NCBI RefSeq assembly: GCF_002979475.1
Contig: NZ_PCOY01000007.1
Location: forward strand, 106,188-170,187
Source of the DNA: Microbacterium sp. MYb62
Lineage (GTDB): Bacteria > Actinomycetota > Actinomycetes > Actinomycetales > Microbacteriaceae
DNA: 64,000 nt
Reading direction: 5' to 3'
The notes below the pieces were generated by a model. That model did no database searches. It saw only the letters and a list, made by a program, of their open reading frames with translations, and was not told where the DNA came from. Position 1 is the stretch's first letter. Each line of letters opens with the position of its first letter. Below, one piece after another: positions 35,342-45,203 of the stretch. The position numbers and the translations under genes were made by a program.

Positions 35342-37402
35342 TCAGGGTTCGGGCGGGTAGATCCGCTCATCCGGACGAGGCTCGGCGAGCAGCGGCACCG
35401 CGGCGGTGATCGCGGCGACGGCGTCAGCCCCGGCCGAGTCGTCGGGGGCGCGATCCGCGCGGCGGTCCGTGAGCGCCGCCTCGGTGCCGCCGGCGACCGC
35501 TTCCTCGACCGCGGCCTCGGTGTCGAGCACCCGCGACGCCGCCACCTGCTCGGCGGCGAGTTCGGCATAGAGCCCGCCGTGCGCGAGCAGCTCGGAGTGC
35601 GTCCCCGACTCGACGATGCGTCCGGCTTCGAGCACGTGGATCACATCAGCCCCCATCACGGTCGAGAGGCGGTGCGCGATCGACAGGGTCGTTCGCCCCT
35701 TCGCCGCCTCATCCAGCGCCTCCTGCACCACGCGCTCCGACACGGTGTCGAGTGCGGAGGTCGCCTCGTCGAGAAGCAGCACCGGCGGGTCCTTCAGCAG
35801 CACGCGGGCGATCGCGATGCGCTGCTTCTCCCCGCCGGAGAGCCGGTACCCGCGCTCCCCCACGACGGTGTCGTAGCCCTGTTCGAAGCCGGCGATGATG
35901 TGGTGGATGTTGGCTGCCGTGCACGCCGCGATCAGTTCGTCCTCGGTCGCGTCCGGCTTGGCATAGCGGAGGTTGTCGCGGATCGTCGCGTGGAACAGGT
36001 AGGTCTCCTGCGACACGATGCCGACATGGTCGATGATCGACTCCTGGGTGAGTTCGCGCACGTCGGCGCCCGCGAACAGTACAGCGCCGCCCTTCGCCTC
36101 GTACAGACGCGGAGCGAGGTACAGGATCGTGGTCTTGCCGGCGCCGGAGGGGCCGACGAAAGCGACATGCTGCCCCGGTTCCGCGGTGAAGGACACGCCG
36201 TCGAGCGTCGGCCGGGCGTCGGCCGAGGCGTCCGGGTAGCGGAAGACGACGTCGGCGAATTCGATCCGCCCGCGCGGCCCCGGTGCCTCGTCGACGGTGA
36301 TCGCGTCGGGAGCGTCCTCGATCTCGGGCACCAGGTCGAGGTACTCGAAGATGCGGGCGAAGAGCGCCGACGACGTCTGCAGATCGAGCGACACCCGCAT
36401 CAGTCCCATGAGCGGCATGAGCAGCCGCGCCTGCACCGTGGTGAAGGCGACGACGGTTCCCGCGGTGATCGCTCCGGTGCCTCCCGCGATCAGGTATCCC
36501 GAGACGAGGTAGATGACGGCGGGCACGCTGGCCATCAGCACCTGGACGACGGCGAAGAACCCCTGGCCGCTCATCGCCCGTCGCACCTGGAGCGTCACCT
36601 GGTTGCGGTTCTCCGTCTGATACCGCTCCGACTCCGTGCGCTGACGGTTGAACGCCTTCGACAGCAGCATGCCCGAGACGCTCAGCGTCTCCTGGGTGAT
36701 CGAGGTGAGCTCGGACAACGACTCCTGCGTCTCCCCCGCGATACGCGCCCGCACCTGGCCCACCTTGCGCTGGACGAAGATGAGGAACGGCATCATGATC
36801 ACCGCGATCAGCGTCAGGCGCCAGTCGATCAGGATCATCGCGACGAGCGAGGCGATCACGGTCACGACGTTGCCCACGATGCTGGTGACGGTGTTGGTCA
36901 GCACCCCCGAGACGCCGCCCACGTCGTTCTGCAGGCGGGACTGGATGACGCCCGTCTTGGTGCGTGTGAAGAATCCGAGCTCCATCGCCTGGAGGTGCTC
37001 GAACAGCCGCACGCGGAGGTCGCCGGTGACGCTGTTGCCGACGGTCGACGTCAGCCAGGTCTGCGCGACCCCGAGGACCGCGGAGATCAGGAACAGACCG
37101 ATCATCGCCGCGACGAGCCAGGCCAGCAGTTCGAGCTGCGGGCCTCCGCCGTCGACCGGGAACAGCGCGTCGTCGAAGATGCGCTGCACGATCAGGGGCG
37201 GGATGACGGCGATCGCGGCGCCGACGACCACGAGGATCCCGGTGAAGAAGATGCGCCATCGATACGCGCGGAACAGGGAGACCACCCGTGCACCGAGTCC
37301 GCTGATCCGCGGAGCCTCGGCGTTCAATCTCCGCTGCGCGTCTTCGTCGACACCGCGGAAGCCGCCCCGCTGTCCACCGCCCATGCCGCCGCCCATGCTC
37401 AT
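35342..37402 (-). CDS. ABC-type exporter (membrane domain fused to ATPase)
   Basis: A 686-residue half-transporter. After a Gly/Met-rich start (MSMGGGMGGGQRGG) it has a six-helix type I exporter domain (about 45-330). The ATPase domain has Walker A GPSGAGKTT, signature LSGGEKQRIA, Walker B LLLDEATSALD and the switch SIAHRLSTV. The tail of about 70 residues is Ala/Asp-rich. It exports lipid, drug or peptide; the substrate is unknown. ATG at 37402 is chosen because a TACGCT -10 lies 6 bases upstream. Confidence 0.9.
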   Translation of the reverse strand: MSMGGGMGGGQRGGFRGVDEDAQRRLNAEAPRISGLGARVVSLFRAYRWRIFFTGILVVVGAAIAVIPPLIVQRIFDDALFPVDGGGPQLELLAWLVAAMIGLFLISAVLGVAQTWLTSTVGNSVTGDLRVRLFEHLQAMELGFFTRTKTGVIQSRLQNDVGGVSGVLTNTVTSIVGNVVTVIASLVAMILIDWRLTLIAVIMMPFLIFVQRKVGQVRARIAGETQESLSELTSITQETLSVSGMLLSKAFNRQRTESERYQTENRNQVTLQVRRAMSGQGFFAVVQVLMASVPAVIYLVSGYLIAGGTGAITAGTVVAFTTVQARLLMPLMGLMRVSLDLQTSSALFARIFEYLDLVPEIEDAPDAITVDEAPGPRGRIEFADVVFRYPDASADARPTLDGVSFTAEPGQHVAFVGPSGAGKTTILYLAPRLYEAKGGAVLFAGADVRELTQESIIDHVGIVSQETYLFHATIRDNLRYAKPDATEDELIAACTAANIHHIIAGFEQGYDTVVGERGYRLSGGEKQRIAIARVLLKDPPVLLLDEATSALDTVSERVVQEALDEAAKGRTTLSIAHRLSTVMGADVIHVLEAGRIVESGTHSELLAHGGLYAELAAEQVAASRVLDTEAAVEEAVAGGTEAALTDRRADRAPDDSAGADAVAAITAAVPLLAEPRPDERIYPPEP

Positions 37403-37408
37403 GGCGCC

Positions 37409-37414
37409 AGCGTA
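37409..37414 (-). promoter_or_regulatory. -10 element of a leaderless promoter (ABC exporter gene)
   Basis: TACGCT, 6 bases, ATG. Confidence 0.45.
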
Positions 37415-37498
37415 CTCAGCCACGGGGACATGGAGCGCCGGGATATCCGCCGTCAGCGGATTTCTGTGAGTTCGGAATGAAATGTCCGCGGTCGCCGT

Positions 37499-37504
37499 TA
37501 CGCT
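37499..37504 (+). promoter_or_regulatory. -10 element upstream of the MFS exporter gene
   Basis: TACGCT about 60 bases before the ATG at 37562, leaving a leader that carries a GGAGG ribosome-binding site. Confidence 0.35.
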
Positions 37505-37561
37505 GAAGGACTCTTGCGAACTCTCGCGATATCCATCTCTTCTTCGCCCTGGAGGCCGCCC

Positions 37562-39040
37562 ATGTCTGCCGTCGATACCGGCTCCATCACGACGCCCCCC
37601 AGCGCGACAGGGGGCGAGATCTCCCGCAAGGACATGCGGGTGATCTGGCTGCTCCTCGTCGCCGCCTTCGTCGCCATCCTCAACGAGACCACGATGGGGA
37701 TCGCGATCCCGCATCTCAACACCGATCTCGGCATCCCGCCCGAGCTCGGACAGTGGCTCACCAGCGCCTTCATGCTGACCATGGCCGTGGTGATCCCGAC
37801 GACCGGGTTCATCCTGCAGCGCTTCACGACCCGCCAGGTCTTCATCGCCGCGATGATCGCCTTCTCCCTCGGCACCCTCGTCGCGATGGTCGCCCCCGGC
37901 TTCACCGTGCTGCTCGTCGGTCGTGTGATCCAGGCCGCCGGTACCGGCATCATGATGCCGCTGCTGATGACGACGATCATGAACGTCGTCCCGCCGCAGT
38001 CCCGTGGTCGCATGATGGGTCGCGTCGGCCTCGTGATCTCACTCGCACCCGCGATCGGTCCGACCCTTGCGGGTGCGGTGCTCTCGTTCGCGAGCTGGCG
38101 TGCACTGTTCGCCATCATCCTCCCGATCGCCCTGATCGCCCTGGCCATGGGTGTGAAGTGGATGACGAACCTCGGTGAGACCCGGGTCGTGCCGCTCGAT
38201 GTGCTCTCGATCCCGCTCGCCGCGCTCGGCTTCGGCGGCATCGTGTTCGGACTCAGCCAGTTCGGCGGCGAGGGCGGATCGGGCGAGACCACCGGCATCA
38301 TCTCCCTGGTCGTCGGCGCCCTGTCGCTCGGCCTGTTCGTCTGGCGTCAGCTCCTGCTGCAGCGCATCGACGACGCGCTGCTCGACCTGCGCGTGTTCCG
38401 CTCCAGCAACTTCACGCTCTCCGTGATCATCATGTCGATCCTGGCGCTGTCGATGTTCGGCACCCTGACACTGCTTCCGCAGTATCTGCAGAACGTCGCC
38501 GGCCTCGACCCGCTCCAGTCCGGCCTGATCCTGCTCCCCGGCTCGCTGCTGATGGGTCTGCTCGGACCGCTCATGGGTCGTGTCTACGATGCCCGCGGCA
38601 CCCGCCCGCTGCTCATCCCCGGCACGATCCTGGTGTCGGCGTCGCTGTTCTTCTACTCGACGGTCGGCGAGCACACCGTGTGGTGGGTCCTGATCATCGT
38701 GCAGGCGGCCATGTCGGTCGGGCTCGCGATGTCGTTCACTCCGCTGTTCTCCGCCTCGCTCGGTTCGCTCCAGCGCTCGCTGTACTCGCACGGTTCCGCC
38801 GTGCTGAACACGCTGCAGCAGGTCGGCGGCGCGGCGGGCGTGGCGCTGCTGCTGGTGACGTACTCGTCGATCCTGCATGCGGGAGAGCAGGAGGGCCTGA
38901 CGACCGCGGTGGCCGGTGCCCCCGGCGCCCGGATGGCTTTCCTGATCGCGGCGATCATCTCGCTCGCCGCCGTGGCGCTCAGCCCGTTCGTCCGCAAGCC
39001 CGCCGACGATGCCGGCGAAGGCTTCCACGGAGGGCACTGA
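37562..39040 (+). CDS. MFS multidrug exporter (DHA2-like, 14 helices)
   Basis: A 492-residue permease with about 14 hydrophobic helices and the antiporter motif region (GRVIQAAGTGIMMPLLM). The start LLVAAFVAILNETTMGIAIPHLNTDLGIPPELGQWLTSAFMLTMAV is typical of EmrB/LmrB-like drug exporters. It uses the proton gradient; substrates are unknown. ATG at 37562 has GGAGG 9 bases upstream, so the earlier in-frame ATG at 37514 is not used. It is divergent from the ABC exporter. Confidence 0.9.
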   Translation: MSAVDTGSITTPPSATGGEISRKDMRVIWLLLVAAFVAILNETTMGIAIPHLNTDLGIPPELGQWLTSAFMLTMAVVIPTTGFILQRFTTRQVFIAAMIAFSLGTLVAMVAPGFTVLLVGRVIQAAGTGIMMPLLMTTIMNVVPPQSRGRMMGRVGLVISLAPAIGPTLAGAVLSFASWRALFAIILPIALIALAMGVKWMTNLGETRVVPLDVLSIPLAALGFGGIVFGLSQFGGEGGSGETTGIISLVVGALSLGLFVWRQLLLQRIDDALLDLRVFRSSNFTLSVIIMSILALSMFGTLTLLPQYLQNVAGLDPLQSGLILLPGSLLMGLLGPLMGRVYDARGTRPLLIPGTILVSASLFFYSTVGEHTVWWVLIIVQAAMSVGLAMSFTPLFSASLGSLQRSLYSHGSAVLNTLQQVGGAAGVALLLVTYSSILHAGEQEGLTTAVAGAPGARMAFLIAAIISLAAVALSPFVRKPADDAGEGFHGGH

Positions 39041-39074
39041 CCGTCCGGAGACGACCTGCGATGGCGTCTGCCTC

Positions 39075-39221
39075 TTACTTGGCCTTCGGGGCGGGGAAGT
39101 GGCAGACGCCATTGCTGCAGTAGCCGGCGGCGTCGCCCTCGAGCAGGTTCGGAGAGTCCAGGAGCGGCTGCAGCCCGATGGGCGCTTCCTGCTGCACGGA
39201 GTCCTGCTGCGTCTTCTTCAT
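39075..39221 (-). CDS. 48-residue Cys-containing small protein
   Basis: Sequence begins MKKTQQDSVQQEAPIGLQPL and ends AGYCSNGVCHFPAPKAK. It has two cysteines (C35 and C40, C-x4-C) and a Lys/Pro-rich end. There is no hydrophobic segment or signal peptide. A TACGAT -10 lies 6 bases before the ATG, which supports it as a real leaderless gene. I do not recognise the family. A small metal- or redox-active protein, or a modified-peptide precursor, are possibilities, but no modification enzyme lies nearby. Confidence 0.6.
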   Translation of the reverse strand: MKKTQQDSVQQEAPIGLQPLLDSPNLLEGDAAGYCSNGVCHFPAPKAK

Positions 39222-39227
39222 CCCTCG

Positions 39228-39233
39228 ATCGTA
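39228..39233 (-). promoter_or_regulatory. -10 element of a leaderless promoter (48-residue protein)
   Basis: TACGAT, 6 bases, ATG. Confidence 0.45.
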
Positions 39234-39305
39234 CGCCTGCCTCGGACGGGTGGCGCCGAAGCCGGGCAGGTCGATGCCGACAGCGGATCGACAGCCGTTC
39301 TCCCC

Positions 39306-39311
39306 TACGGT
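39306..39311 (+). promoter_or_regulatory. -10 element of a leaderless promoter (acyltransferase gene)
   Basis: TACGGT, 6 bases, ATG. It is divergent from the 48-residue protein gene. Confidence 0.45.
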
Positions 39312-39317
39312 TGATCC

Positions 39318-39911
39318 ATGCTCAAACGATTCCTCGCTCGCGTGTTCTGGGCGTTCAGCAGATGGACGCTCGTGAGCGAGGCCGCTCCCACCCGCCCGAC
39401 CGTGCTCGTCGGGGCACCCCACACGTCCAACTGGGATTTCGTCCTGATGCTCGCCATCGCCTGGCGACTCGACATCGACGTGCACTGGCTCGGGAAGAAG
39501 AGCCTCTTCCACGGCTGGCGTGGGCCGATCATGCGCCGGCTCGGCGGCATCCCCGTCGATCGCACCGATCCCGCGCGCGTGGTGAACGACGTCGTCGGGC
39601 AGGTCCATGACGGCACGGTCTTCGGACTCGTCGTCACGCCCGACGGCACCCGCGGCGGCAACGAGTACTGGAAGTCGGGCTTCTACCGGATCGCGCGGGA
39701 GACCGGCATGCCGGTGACCCTCGGGTTCGTCGACCGCACGACCATGACGAGCGGGCTCGGTCCCACGATCGATCTGACCGGCGACGTCGCCGCCGACATG
39801 GACCGGATCCGGGCGTTCTACGCCGACAAGGCGGGCGTGCGTCCCGAACGGCGCACCGAGCCGCGGCTGCGTGAAGAACGTCCCGCCACGACCGAACCCG
39901 ACGCGGCATAG
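39318..39911 (+). CDS. PlsC-like glycerolipid acyltransferase
   Basis: A 197-residue protein with acyltransferase motif I HTSNWD at 35-40 (H-x4-D), GKKSLF, GGIPVDRT and the acceptor-binding motif PDGTRGG at 108-114. It probably acylates lysophosphatidic acid or a related lipid at the membrane surface. The short form, without an N-terminal anchor, is frequent in actinobacteria. The tail (about 165-197) is rich in Arg, Glu and Thr. Confidence 0.82.
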   Translation: MLKRFLARVFWAFSRWTLVSEAAPTRPTVLVGAPHTSNWDFVLMLAIAWRLDIDVHWLGKKSLFHGWRGPIMRRLGGIPVDRTDPARVVNDVVGQVHDGTVFGLVVTPDGTRGGNEYWKSGFYRIARETGMPVTLGFVDRTTMTSGLGPTIDLTGDVAADMDRIRAFYADKAGVRPERRTEPRLREERPATTEPDAA

Positions 39912-39927
39912 GCTCCCGTTCCGGGGC

Positions 39928-40128
39928 TCAGTCCGTTTCAGCGTGGGCGCGGGCGTAGTCGAGGTCGTCGTCGCTCAGCGACTCCACCATCCCGACGACG
40001 GCGCCGGTGATCACGCGGATCTCCTCCCGCACCGCTTCCTCGAGATGCGGGGTGTCGCTGTCGAGCACGGCCCGACGCCCGTCTTCCGAGAGCTCGGGCC
40101 ACCAGTCGCGGATCGGCGGGAGCGTCAT
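39928..40128 (-). CDS. Small acidic hypothetical protein
   Basis: A 66-residue soluble protein (MTLPPIRDWWPELSEDGRRA ... DDLDYARAHAETD), predicted mostly helical and acidic. There are two adjacent ATGs. AAGAAGG lies 5 bases before the second (40128), which is used, and 2 bases before the first (40131). I do not recognise the family. It is divergent from the DUF6328-like gene. Confidence 0.65.
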   Translation of the reverse strand: MTLPPIRDWWPELSEDGRRAVLDSDTPHLEEAVREEIRVITGAVVGMVESLSDDDLDYARAHAETD

Positions 40129-40161
40129 CATGCCTTCTTTCGTTCTGCGGGTGCAAGCATC

Positions 40162-40191
40162 TGGACAACGCTCGAGCGCGGAATCCATACT
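40162..40191 (+). promoter_or_regulatory. Promoter of the DUF6328-like gene
   Basis: TGGACA (-35, 40162-40167), 18-base spacer, CATACT (-10, 40186-40191), then 6 bases to the ATG. This is one of the best full promoters in the window and predicts a leaderless mRNA. Confidence 0.55.
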
Positions 40192-40197
40192 GAGACC

Positions 40198-40725
40198 ATG
40201 ACACCAGATCCTCCGCGGGGCGACCACGACCTGGACGACCGTGCCGACGGGCGCGACGAGACCGCGAACGAACGCGCGGATCGCAACTGGGACGAACTGC
40301 TGCAGGAGCTGCGCGTCATGCAGACCGGAACGCAGATCCTCACCGGCTTCCTCCTCGCGGTCGCCTTCCAGCCGAGGTTCACCGACATGGATGCGCTCCA
40401 ACGCGATCTGTACGTCATCCTCGTCGCTCTCGCGGCGGTCGCGACCATCCTCGCGCTCGCGCCCGTGGGAATGCACCGCGCGCTGTTCGGACGCCGGCGC
40501 AAGCCCGACCTCGTGCGCATCGCGGCGCGGATCGTCCGTATCGATCTGATCGTGATCGGCGCGCTGACCATCGGCGTGACCACGTTGATCGTCGACTTCA
40601 CGGTGAACCGCACGGCGGGAATCGTCGCGCTCGTCGCGGCGCTCGTCCTCGTGGCAGCACTGTGGGTGGCTCTGCCCCGCATCATGCGCGGCAGACCCGT
40701 CGCCCGCGGAGCCGCACAGGAGTGA
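40198..40725 (+). CDS. DUF6328-like four-helix membrane protein
   Basis: A 175-residue protein. The charged N-terminus (ERADRNWDELLQELRVMQTGTQILTGFLLAVAFQPRF) is followed by four hydrophobic segments and a basic C-terminus. The LQELRVMQTGTQILTGFLL signature fits the uncharacterised DUF6328 family, which I recall from actinobacteria and did not search. Function unknown. Confidence 0.75.
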   Translation: MTPDPPRGDHDLDDRADGRDETANERADRNWDELLQELRVMQTGTQILTGFLLAVAFQPRFTDMDALQRDLYVILVALAAVATILALAPVGMHRALFGRRRKPDLVRIAARIVRIDLIVIGALTIGVTTLIVDFTVNRTAGIVALVAALVLVAALWVALPRIMRGRPVARGAAQE

Positions 40726-40752
40726 CGCCGTCCTCCGCGGGCGCGAGGGCGC

Positions 40753-41298
40753 TCAGCGCCCCGCCGGGCTCCGGTTCTCCGCGCTGACCATCCACGCGAA
40801 CTGCTCGAGCCGCTCGATGACGGCATGCAGGAGGTCGGCCGAGGTCGGGTCTTCTTCGTCGACGGCATCGTGCACGTCTCGTACCGTCCCCACCGCGGCC
40901 TCCAAGCGCTCGGTGACCAGGTCGATCGTCTCCGTCGTCGACACCTCACCCGCCGGGAATTCGGGAAGCGAACTCGTCTTCGCGATGGTCGCGCTGCGTC
41001 CGTCGGGAACCGCGTGCAGAGCGCGCATGCGCTCGGCGATGGTGTCGCTAAACGTCCGTGCGTCGTCGATGATCTCGTCGAGCTGGCGGTGCGTGTCGCG
41101 GAAGTTGCGTCCCACGACGTTCCAGTGCGCCTGCTTCCCCTGGATCGCGAGATCGAGCAGGTCGACCAGCACCCTCTGCAGGTTGTTCGCGAGCGTCGTC
41201 GAGGCTGTGAAGCCCTTCTCCGCGTTCTGCTGCCTGGTCGTCTTCACCGCGCCCTTCGTCGAGCCGCCGGTCTTCTTGGTCTTCGTGCTTTCAGCCAT
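40753..41298 (-). CDS. dps: Dps-type ferritin-like DNA-protection protein
   Basis: A 181-residue Dps monomer. The ferroxidase ligands line up exactly as H58, H70, D74, D85 and E89 (KQAHWNVVGRNFRDTHRQLDE...SDTIAER). The Lys/Thr-rich N-terminal tail of about 25 residues could bind DNA. It stores iron and removes peroxide under starvation or oxidative stress as a 12-mer. ATG at 41298 follows CAGGAGGT. Confidence 0.93.
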   Translation of the reverse strand: MAESTKTKKTGGSTKGAVKTTRQQNAEKGFTASTTLANNLQRVLVDLLDLAIQGKQAHWNVVGRNFRDTHRQLDEIIDDARTFSDTIAERMRALHAVPDGRSATIAKTSSLPEFPAGEVSTTETIDLVTERLEAAVGTVRDVHDAVDEEDPTSADLLHAVIERLEQFAWMVSAENRSPAGR

Positions 41299-41389
41299 GG
41301 TGTGACCTCCTGCGGGTGACGCTAACCCGGGTTGCGGCCCGGGGCGAGGGGGTTGACACTCCGCGCACGTCTCCCGGAACGTGACTCGG

Positions 41390-41917
41390 GTGAGTGAGAC
41401 AGACGCCGTGGGCGAAGACCAAGGCCAGGACCGAGAACAGAGCAGGACGCGACCGGAGATCGTCATCTCCCCGATCAGCGACGACGACGCCGGCGAGGTG
41501 CTGACCGTCCAGCGCGCTGCTTTCGTCTCGGAGGCGGCGATCTACGGCAGCGTCGACATGCCGCCCCTGACACAGACGCTCTCCGAGCTCGAAGCCGAGC
41601 TCCGATCCGAGTCCGGGTTCACGGCGCGCATCGGAGGGCGTCTCGTCGGCGCGATCCGCTTCGTGGAGAAGGACGGCGTGCTCCTTATCGGCAGGATCGC
41701 GATCGCTCCCGACATGCAAGGCGAGGGGATCGGACGACTGCTGCTCCAGAGGGCCGAGAGCTCGTCGGATGCCGCCGTCGCGGAGCTCTTCACGGGCAGC
41801 CTGAGTGCGGCCAACATCCGCCTCTACGAGTCGTGCGGATATGCGGAGCACGAGCGCGTCCCCGACGGAGACGGGACGGCGCAGGTGTTTCTGCGCAAGC
41901 AGCTGCGAGCAGGGTAA
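41390..41917 (+). CDS. GNAT-family N-acetyltransferase
   Basis: A 175-residue (or 178 from GTG 41381) acetyltransferase. The acetyl-CoA loop is IAIAPDMQGEGIGRLLLQRAE, preceded by a strand-rich core and followed by SLSAANIRLYESCGY. The first 25 residues are charged and probably disordered. Substrate unknown. Both GTG starts lack a clear Shine-Dalgarno. It is divergent from dps. Confidence 0.82.
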   Translation: MSETDAVGEDQGQDREQSRTRPEIVISPISDDDAGEVLTVQRAAFVSEAAIYGSVDMPPLTQTLSELEAELRSESGFTARIGGRLVGAIRFVEKDGVLLIGRIAIAPDMQGEGIGRLLLQRAESSSDAAVAELFTGSLSAANIRLYESCGYAEHERVPDGDGTAQVFLRKQLRAG

Positions 41918-42024
41918 GAGCCTCCTCCGAATCCGCGCAAGGGGGTTGAGGGCATCCGCCGGTTCCGGCATCGTTGCCCGGACATGTCGCGACCGCGGCA
42001 TGCCCCAACCGGAAGGAGAGTCTC

Positions 42025-42324
42025 GTGCTCACCCTCACCGACAACGCCTCCGCCATCGTGACGACCCTCGTGAGCCGTCAGACCGATGCCCCGGATGCCG
42101 GGCTGCGCATCCACACGACCGAGCCTCAGAACGCGGAGGGCGGCGCACGACTCGCTGTGCTCGTCGCCGCGGATCCGGAGCCTCAGGACCAGGTCGTGGA
42201 GGTGTCCGGCACGCGGATCTTCCTCGACGAGTCCGCCGTCGTCGCGCTCGACGACAAGATCCTCGACGCAGGTGTGGACGACGAGGGGTCCGTGTCTTTC
42301 GCGGTCATGCCTCAGGTCGTCTGA
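42025..42324 (+). CDS. HesB/IscA-like protein without cysteines
   Basis: A 99-residue protein with the A-type carrier layout (LTDNASAIVTTLV ... GLRI ... DQVVEVSGTRIFLDESAVVALDDKILDAGV). It contains no cysteine, so the three ligands that A-type scaffolds use for Fe-S clusters are missing. It is therefore unlikely to be a classical cluster carrier. The GTG follows GGAAGGAGAG. Its role is unknown. Confidence 0.72.
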   Translation: MLTLTDNASAIVTTLVSRQTDAPDAGLRIHTTEPQNAEGGARLAVLVAADPEPQDQVVEVSGTRIFLDESAVVALDDKILDAGVDDEGSVSFAVMPQVV

Positions 42325-42456
42325 CCGAAGGATTCCGGATGCCGCGGCCGATCAGGTCGCGGCATCCGTCGCGTCCGGCCGACGACGCGCATGCGGCACG
42401 GCACCGCGTAACCTGGGTCTTGCTCGCAACCCCGTGCGAATAGTCGAAGGGCCACC

Positions 42457-42801
42457 GTGAAGATCTCTCTGCTCCGCCGTTTCGTCGTCCTCGCGGAAGA
42501 GCTCCATTTCCCGCGGGCGGCGGAGAAGCTCGGTATCCCGCTGGCGTCGTTGTACACGTCGATCGACAAACTCGAGGCCGAGGTCGGGCAATCGCTGGTC
42601 CACCGCGAGGGTCAGACGCGGCTGACGCACGTCGGCGAGCTCTTCCTCGCGGAGGCGAAGGCGGAGGTCGCGGCAGCCCCCGCGCCGGTGCGCAACGCCC
42701 CCGCGCCGGCCGGGGGAAAGGCCAAGGCTTCGAAGGGCAAGGGGCGTGCACCCGCGGTGAAGGGGCAGCCGAAGCCGTACAAGAAGCGCCAGGGACGCTA
42801 G
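42457..42801 (+). CDS. Stand-alone LysR-type winged HTH with a basic tail
   Basis: A 114-residue protein. Residues 1-68 are a LysR-type HTH (LRRFVVLAEELHFPRAAEKLGIPLASLYTSIDKLEAEVG) with the LTHVGELFL end. Instead of a ligand-binding domain it has a roughly 40-residue Ala/Pro/Lys/Gly tail ending KGQPKPYKKRQGR. The tail looks like a non-specific DNA-binding extension, so a nucleoid-associated or accessory role is as likely as classical regulation. The GTG has GAAGGG upstream. There is no sign of a frameshifted effector domain after the stop. Confidence 0.75.
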   Translation: MKISLLRRFVVLAEELHFPRAAEKLGIPLASLYTSIDKLEAEVGQSLVHREGQTRLTHVGELFLAEAKAEVAAAPAPVRNAPAPAGGKAKASKGKGRAPAVKGQPKPYKKRQGR

Positions 42802-42820
42802 CGGCTCGACCGGACGGGGC

Positions 42821-43396
42821 TCAGTCCCAGTCCAGGTACTCCTCGAGGTTGACGGCGGTCTCGATCGGGTGCGTCATCGGGAACAGGTGGTCCGCGCCGT
42901 CGATGCTCTTCACACTCGCGCGCTCCGGTGCGGTCGCCTGCAGGGCCTCGCCGTTGGCGGGCGGCGTGGTCGTGTCGGCCGAGCCCTGGATGATGAGCAC
43001 CGGGATCACGGGTGCGAGCGGAGTCCCGTCCTCCTCGACGCCGAGCAGCGCCAGGCCGTTCACGCGGTCGGGGTGCGCGACGGCGAAGGCCCGCGCGACG
43101 GTGCCGCCGAAACCATGGCCGCCGATCCAGGTGTCACCGAGTCCGATACGGTCGATCACCGCGAGGGCATCCTCGACGCGATCGTCGAGCGAGGGGTGCT
43201 CTCCCTTGGCCTCGGCGCGGTGGCCGATGCGCACGACATGGAATCCCGCCTCCTCGGCGAGATAGTGTCCGACCACACCCAGCACGTCGGCCGCGAGATC
43301 GCGCTCCTGGATCAGGACCAGTTTGACGGGTCCGTCGCCCTCATCGACGAAGGGGATCGCACGACCATCGGGCTCGAAGATCTGGGTGTCGGTCAT
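42821..43396 (-). CDS. Alpha/beta-hydrolase fold protein lacking the nucleophile serine
   Basis: A 191-residue alpha/beta-hydrolase. The nucleophile elbow reads GHGFGG at 93-98, so glycine (G95) stands where Ser is expected in GxSxG. The other usual elements remain: an acid near IIQGSADTTTPP and a His in DGADHLFPM. It may bind rather than cleave its ligand. ATG at 43396 has GAGGAG 10 bases upstream; TTG at 43405 is the alternative. Confidence 0.78.
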   Translation of the reverse strand: MTDTQIFEPDGRAIPFVDEGDGPVKLVLIQERDLAADVLGVVGHYLAEEAGFHVVRIGHRAEAKGEHPSLDDRVEDALAVIDRIGLGDTWIGGHGFGGTVARAFAVAHPDRVNGLALLGVEEDGTPLAPVIPVLIIQGSADTTTPPANGEALQATAPERASVKSIDGADHLFPMTHPIETAVNLEEYLDWD

Positions 43397-43529
43397 CGGC
43401 GTCAATCTCCTCGTGCCGTCGGTGTCAGGAACTCAGGCGGAACGTCCACGGCGGACGCCAGCGACCGGACCGCGGCCGGAGCCGCCGTGCACCAGCCTAA
43501 CCGCATGCGGCCGGGCCCGACGGCTCGCC

Positions 43530-45191
<1,662 letters not shown>

Positions 45192-45203
45192 CCGTCAATC
45201 CTG

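Noticed and set aside
41353..41381. TTGACA upstream of the GNAT gene as a full promoter
   Set aside because: At 17 or 18 bases downstream there is no TANNNT hexamer; a GGAAC there does not complete an ECF-type promoter before the start either.
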